A stretch of 64,000 nt of DNA from Trichosphaerium sp. ATCC 40318. Taxonomy: Eukaryota > Discosea > Flabellinia > Trichosidae. A program made the position numbers and the translations under genes. Shown here piece after piece: positions 62,443 to 64,000 of this stretch. Positions within the stretch are counted from its first letter, which is position 1. Each line of letters starts with the position of its first letter. Where the stretch lies: assembly GCA_038496445.1 (NCBI GenBank), contig JALMLS010000471.1:1-64000 (forward strand), written 5' to 3'. The notes beneath the pieces are model-generated. The model did not search any database. It was not told the origin of the DNA and saw only the letters and a list, made by a program, of their open reading frames with translations.

Positions 62443-63153
62443 CTAAACATAACCACTTGCAATCACGTGTACTTGATCTGTCGAATGAGGATTTTGTACC
62501 ACTGTTGGGATACGAACGAACGAATCACCGTGCGTCATAGCACGGTTTCGAGCTTGAATTTGAGGGATAACAGGCTGTGCTACGCTACTTTTAACTAAAA
62601 CTATTATTTTTATCGATGACTAAAAAAACGTACTTGGTCGGAAACTATACTGAGTCCAAGAACCGACACGCTTTGTATCTCTTGCAACCCAACCGTTACG
62701 TTGCATAGATTGTTGGTTTTTTGGAGCTGCGTATACTAGCGCTCCTGGCGGTACAGAAGGTTTAATTTGTTGTACAGGTATCATCTGTTGAGAGCTTTGA
62801 TGCATCGAATGAGAAGATGTTTTGTTGCGTTCTAAGAAAAGCTGTTGCTGAAGCATAGAATTTTCATGATACGTCTTAGCGAAAAGAGCTTCTAATCGTG
62901 TTATATAACGCAAAGAAGCATCTAGGACTTTCGTCCTATTCGTTGCTTTATCACGTTCGTCAGGAGGCAAAATATTAAACAGCTTATTCAATCTAAGATT
63001 GAATTCATCTCTTCTTTTCTTCTCGCAGCTATTTAATAGCTTTTGTTCTTGTACTGTTCTGTCCCGTGATACGCTCCGGTGGCGCTTAGTACCTCTTTTT
63101 TTCTTGCTTGAAGGTGCGCATTGCGCTCTAGGGTATTGTTCGGGATAGTACAT
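62443..63153 (-). CDS. bHLH transcription factor
   Basis: Two exons. The bHLH domain is at residues 30-95: basic region LNSCEKKRRDEFNLRLNKLF (Glu and Arg of the E-box-reading set present, the usual first His replaced by Ser), loop ILPPDERDKATN, helix 2 RTKVLDASLRYITRLEALF, followed by a short leucine-zipper-like run (HENSMLQQQLFLERNK). The C-terminal half is Gln/Ser/Pro-rich. A GTACGT donor at about 62633 (after FRP) joins, over a 40-bp intron, to a second exon reading VAQPVIPQIQARNRAMTHGD to VIASGYV-TAG at 62443. Stopping at the first in-frame TAG would lose this second exon. It likely binds CANNTG, perhaps CACGTG, as a dimer. Confidence 0.85.
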
Positions 63154-63694
63154 GTGTTACACGCACGTGTGGGGACTGGTATGTTCGTTTGGGAATTCAA
63201 AAAAGGAATCAGACTGCTGTTGACCAGTAGAGATTGATAGGAGTTTCGTAGTTTCGGTTTTGAATTGCTTCTTGTTGTGCTTTATTCTTATATGTGTTAG
63301 AGGAGGTATTATAAAAGAGCTGGCTGAAACTAGTATTTTCAAGACAAAATGCTTTAATTGGCGGTGTATAGAGCAGTGAGGTTGTTATTTCTGCTGGAAA
63401 CCATCTTTCCTGTTTAGAACCACGTGGAGGGAAGTCCGGAAAACGTGTTGCAATCGTTAAAATTCTAGAATAAGCTTTTCTCCCTGACTCCGAAAGTAAT
63501 GCGTTACAAAGGGAAGGCAAAACAAGAGTAAACTACAGAAGTGCATATCAATCTACAACTTTGCGAATTTAAAACTACTTGGCTTCAAAAACGAGTACTC
63601 AATCAGATGGATAATAAATTGTAGAGCAAGCATGAAAGGATGTAGGTTCACTTATAAGTATGATACGCTATAAACAAACAATATATTTCTTTCT
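63154..63694. other. intergenic with a possible small minus-strand ORF
   Basis: An uninterrupted minus frame at 63209-63520 (103 codons) begins MPSLCNALLSESGRKAYSRI and continues ATRFPDFPPRGSKQERWFPA. It could be a real small gene or the 5' leader of the bHLH transcript. It matches no family I know. The rest is AT-rich. Confidence 0.35.
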
Positions 63695-63999
63695 TAGAAT
63701 AATGGTGCTGTAGGTATTACAGTGCTGTTATTGAAAGCATCATTGTTGGCGTCATTCTCAGCATGCTTTGCCACCACAAACTTTTGTACAATAAATATAA
63801 CTACTGAAGCTAATAAATACCCAGCTCTTAGTAGTCGAGGTCTTGTCAGTGTTACACCAAACACAAGAAAACCTTTTCAACATTAAAAGTTAGAATAAAA
63901 AAAGCAATAACAACTGGCCTTGCAATACGTACCTACTCGTCCAGAGTTGAGCCATGTCATAATATAGTTTCTTAAATGATTCAAGTCTTCTGCGTTCAT
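63695..63999 (-). CDS. small single-pass membrane protein
   Basis: Two exons. Exon 1 (63999 back to about 63933) encodes MNAEDLNHLRNYIMTWLNSG and ends at a GTACGT donor. Exon 2 gives GFLVFGVTLTRPRLLRAGYL then LASVVIFIVQKFVVAKHAEN and ends TVIPTAPLF-TAA. About 82 residues with one or two hydrophobic segments. No family recognised. Its start codon lies 1 base from the window edge, so an upstream exon cannot be excluded. Confidence 0.6.
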
Positions 64000-64000
64000 C

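Overview
The window is nuclear DNA from a compact eukaryotic genome. About 25 genes lie on both strands, often less than 400 bp apart, and nearly all are cut by short GT-AG introns of roughly 35-100 bp. The 5' splice site is very often GTACGT or GTACG rather than GTAAGT, introns are T-rich on the sense strand, and TAA, TAG and TGA all end confident genes, so the code looks standard. The gene set includes a PEHE/KANSL1-like protein, a class C GPCR with a Venus-flytrap domain, a G-protein alpha subunit, a Ras GTPase, a microsomal P450, annexin repeats, a DUF4246 protein and a bHLH factor. This suggests a unicellular opisthokont, an early-diverging fungus or an amoebozoan-like protist. The sequence does not settle which, and no rRNA, tRNA, CRISPR array or complete transposon was recognised.

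Layout. 1-2133 is AT-rich, gene-poor and repeat-bearing, with a GTACGGGT tandem array. 2134-14046 holds pescadillo, a coiled-coil His-rich protein, a DYRK-family kinase, a small membrane protein, a glutaredoxin-3 homologue and a carnosine N-methyltransferase-like gene with a Cys/His-rich N-terminus. 14227-26836 holds SMC5, an HDDC2-like phosphohydrolase, a KANSL1-like protein, a C2-ankyrin protein and a P450. 27612-32519 carries G-alpha (with a duplicated, apparently alternative last exon), an ATP-grasp/CDC123-like protein and Ras. 32810-40810 has a secreted Thr/Pro-rich protein, an F-box/LRR protein, tRNA methyltransferase TRM1 and DUF4246. 40811-46047 is harder: an unresolved exon-rich or decaying region, a Pro-rich membrane protein, a small ankyrin protein and a hydrolase. 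46048-63999 has an F-box-like MORN_2 repeat protein, the class C GPCR, a secreted repeat protein, dimethylarginine dimethylaminohydrolase, a PP2C-like protein, a calponin-homology/annexin fusion, a second MORN_2 protein, a bHLH factor and a small membrane protein.

The genes do not form one pathway. Themes are nuclear housekeeping (ribosome biogenesis, SMC5/6, tRNA modification, chromatin), signalling (GPCR, G-alpha, Ras, DYRK) and membrane or calcium scaffolds (C2-ankyrin, CH-annexin). The most unusual items are the tandem-duplicated terminal exon of G-alpha, which predicts two different C-termini, the CH-annexin fusion, the C2-ankyrin fusion, the Cys/His-repeat extension on the methyltransferase, the F-box-like/MORN_2 pair, and a strong excess of CACGTG hexamers.
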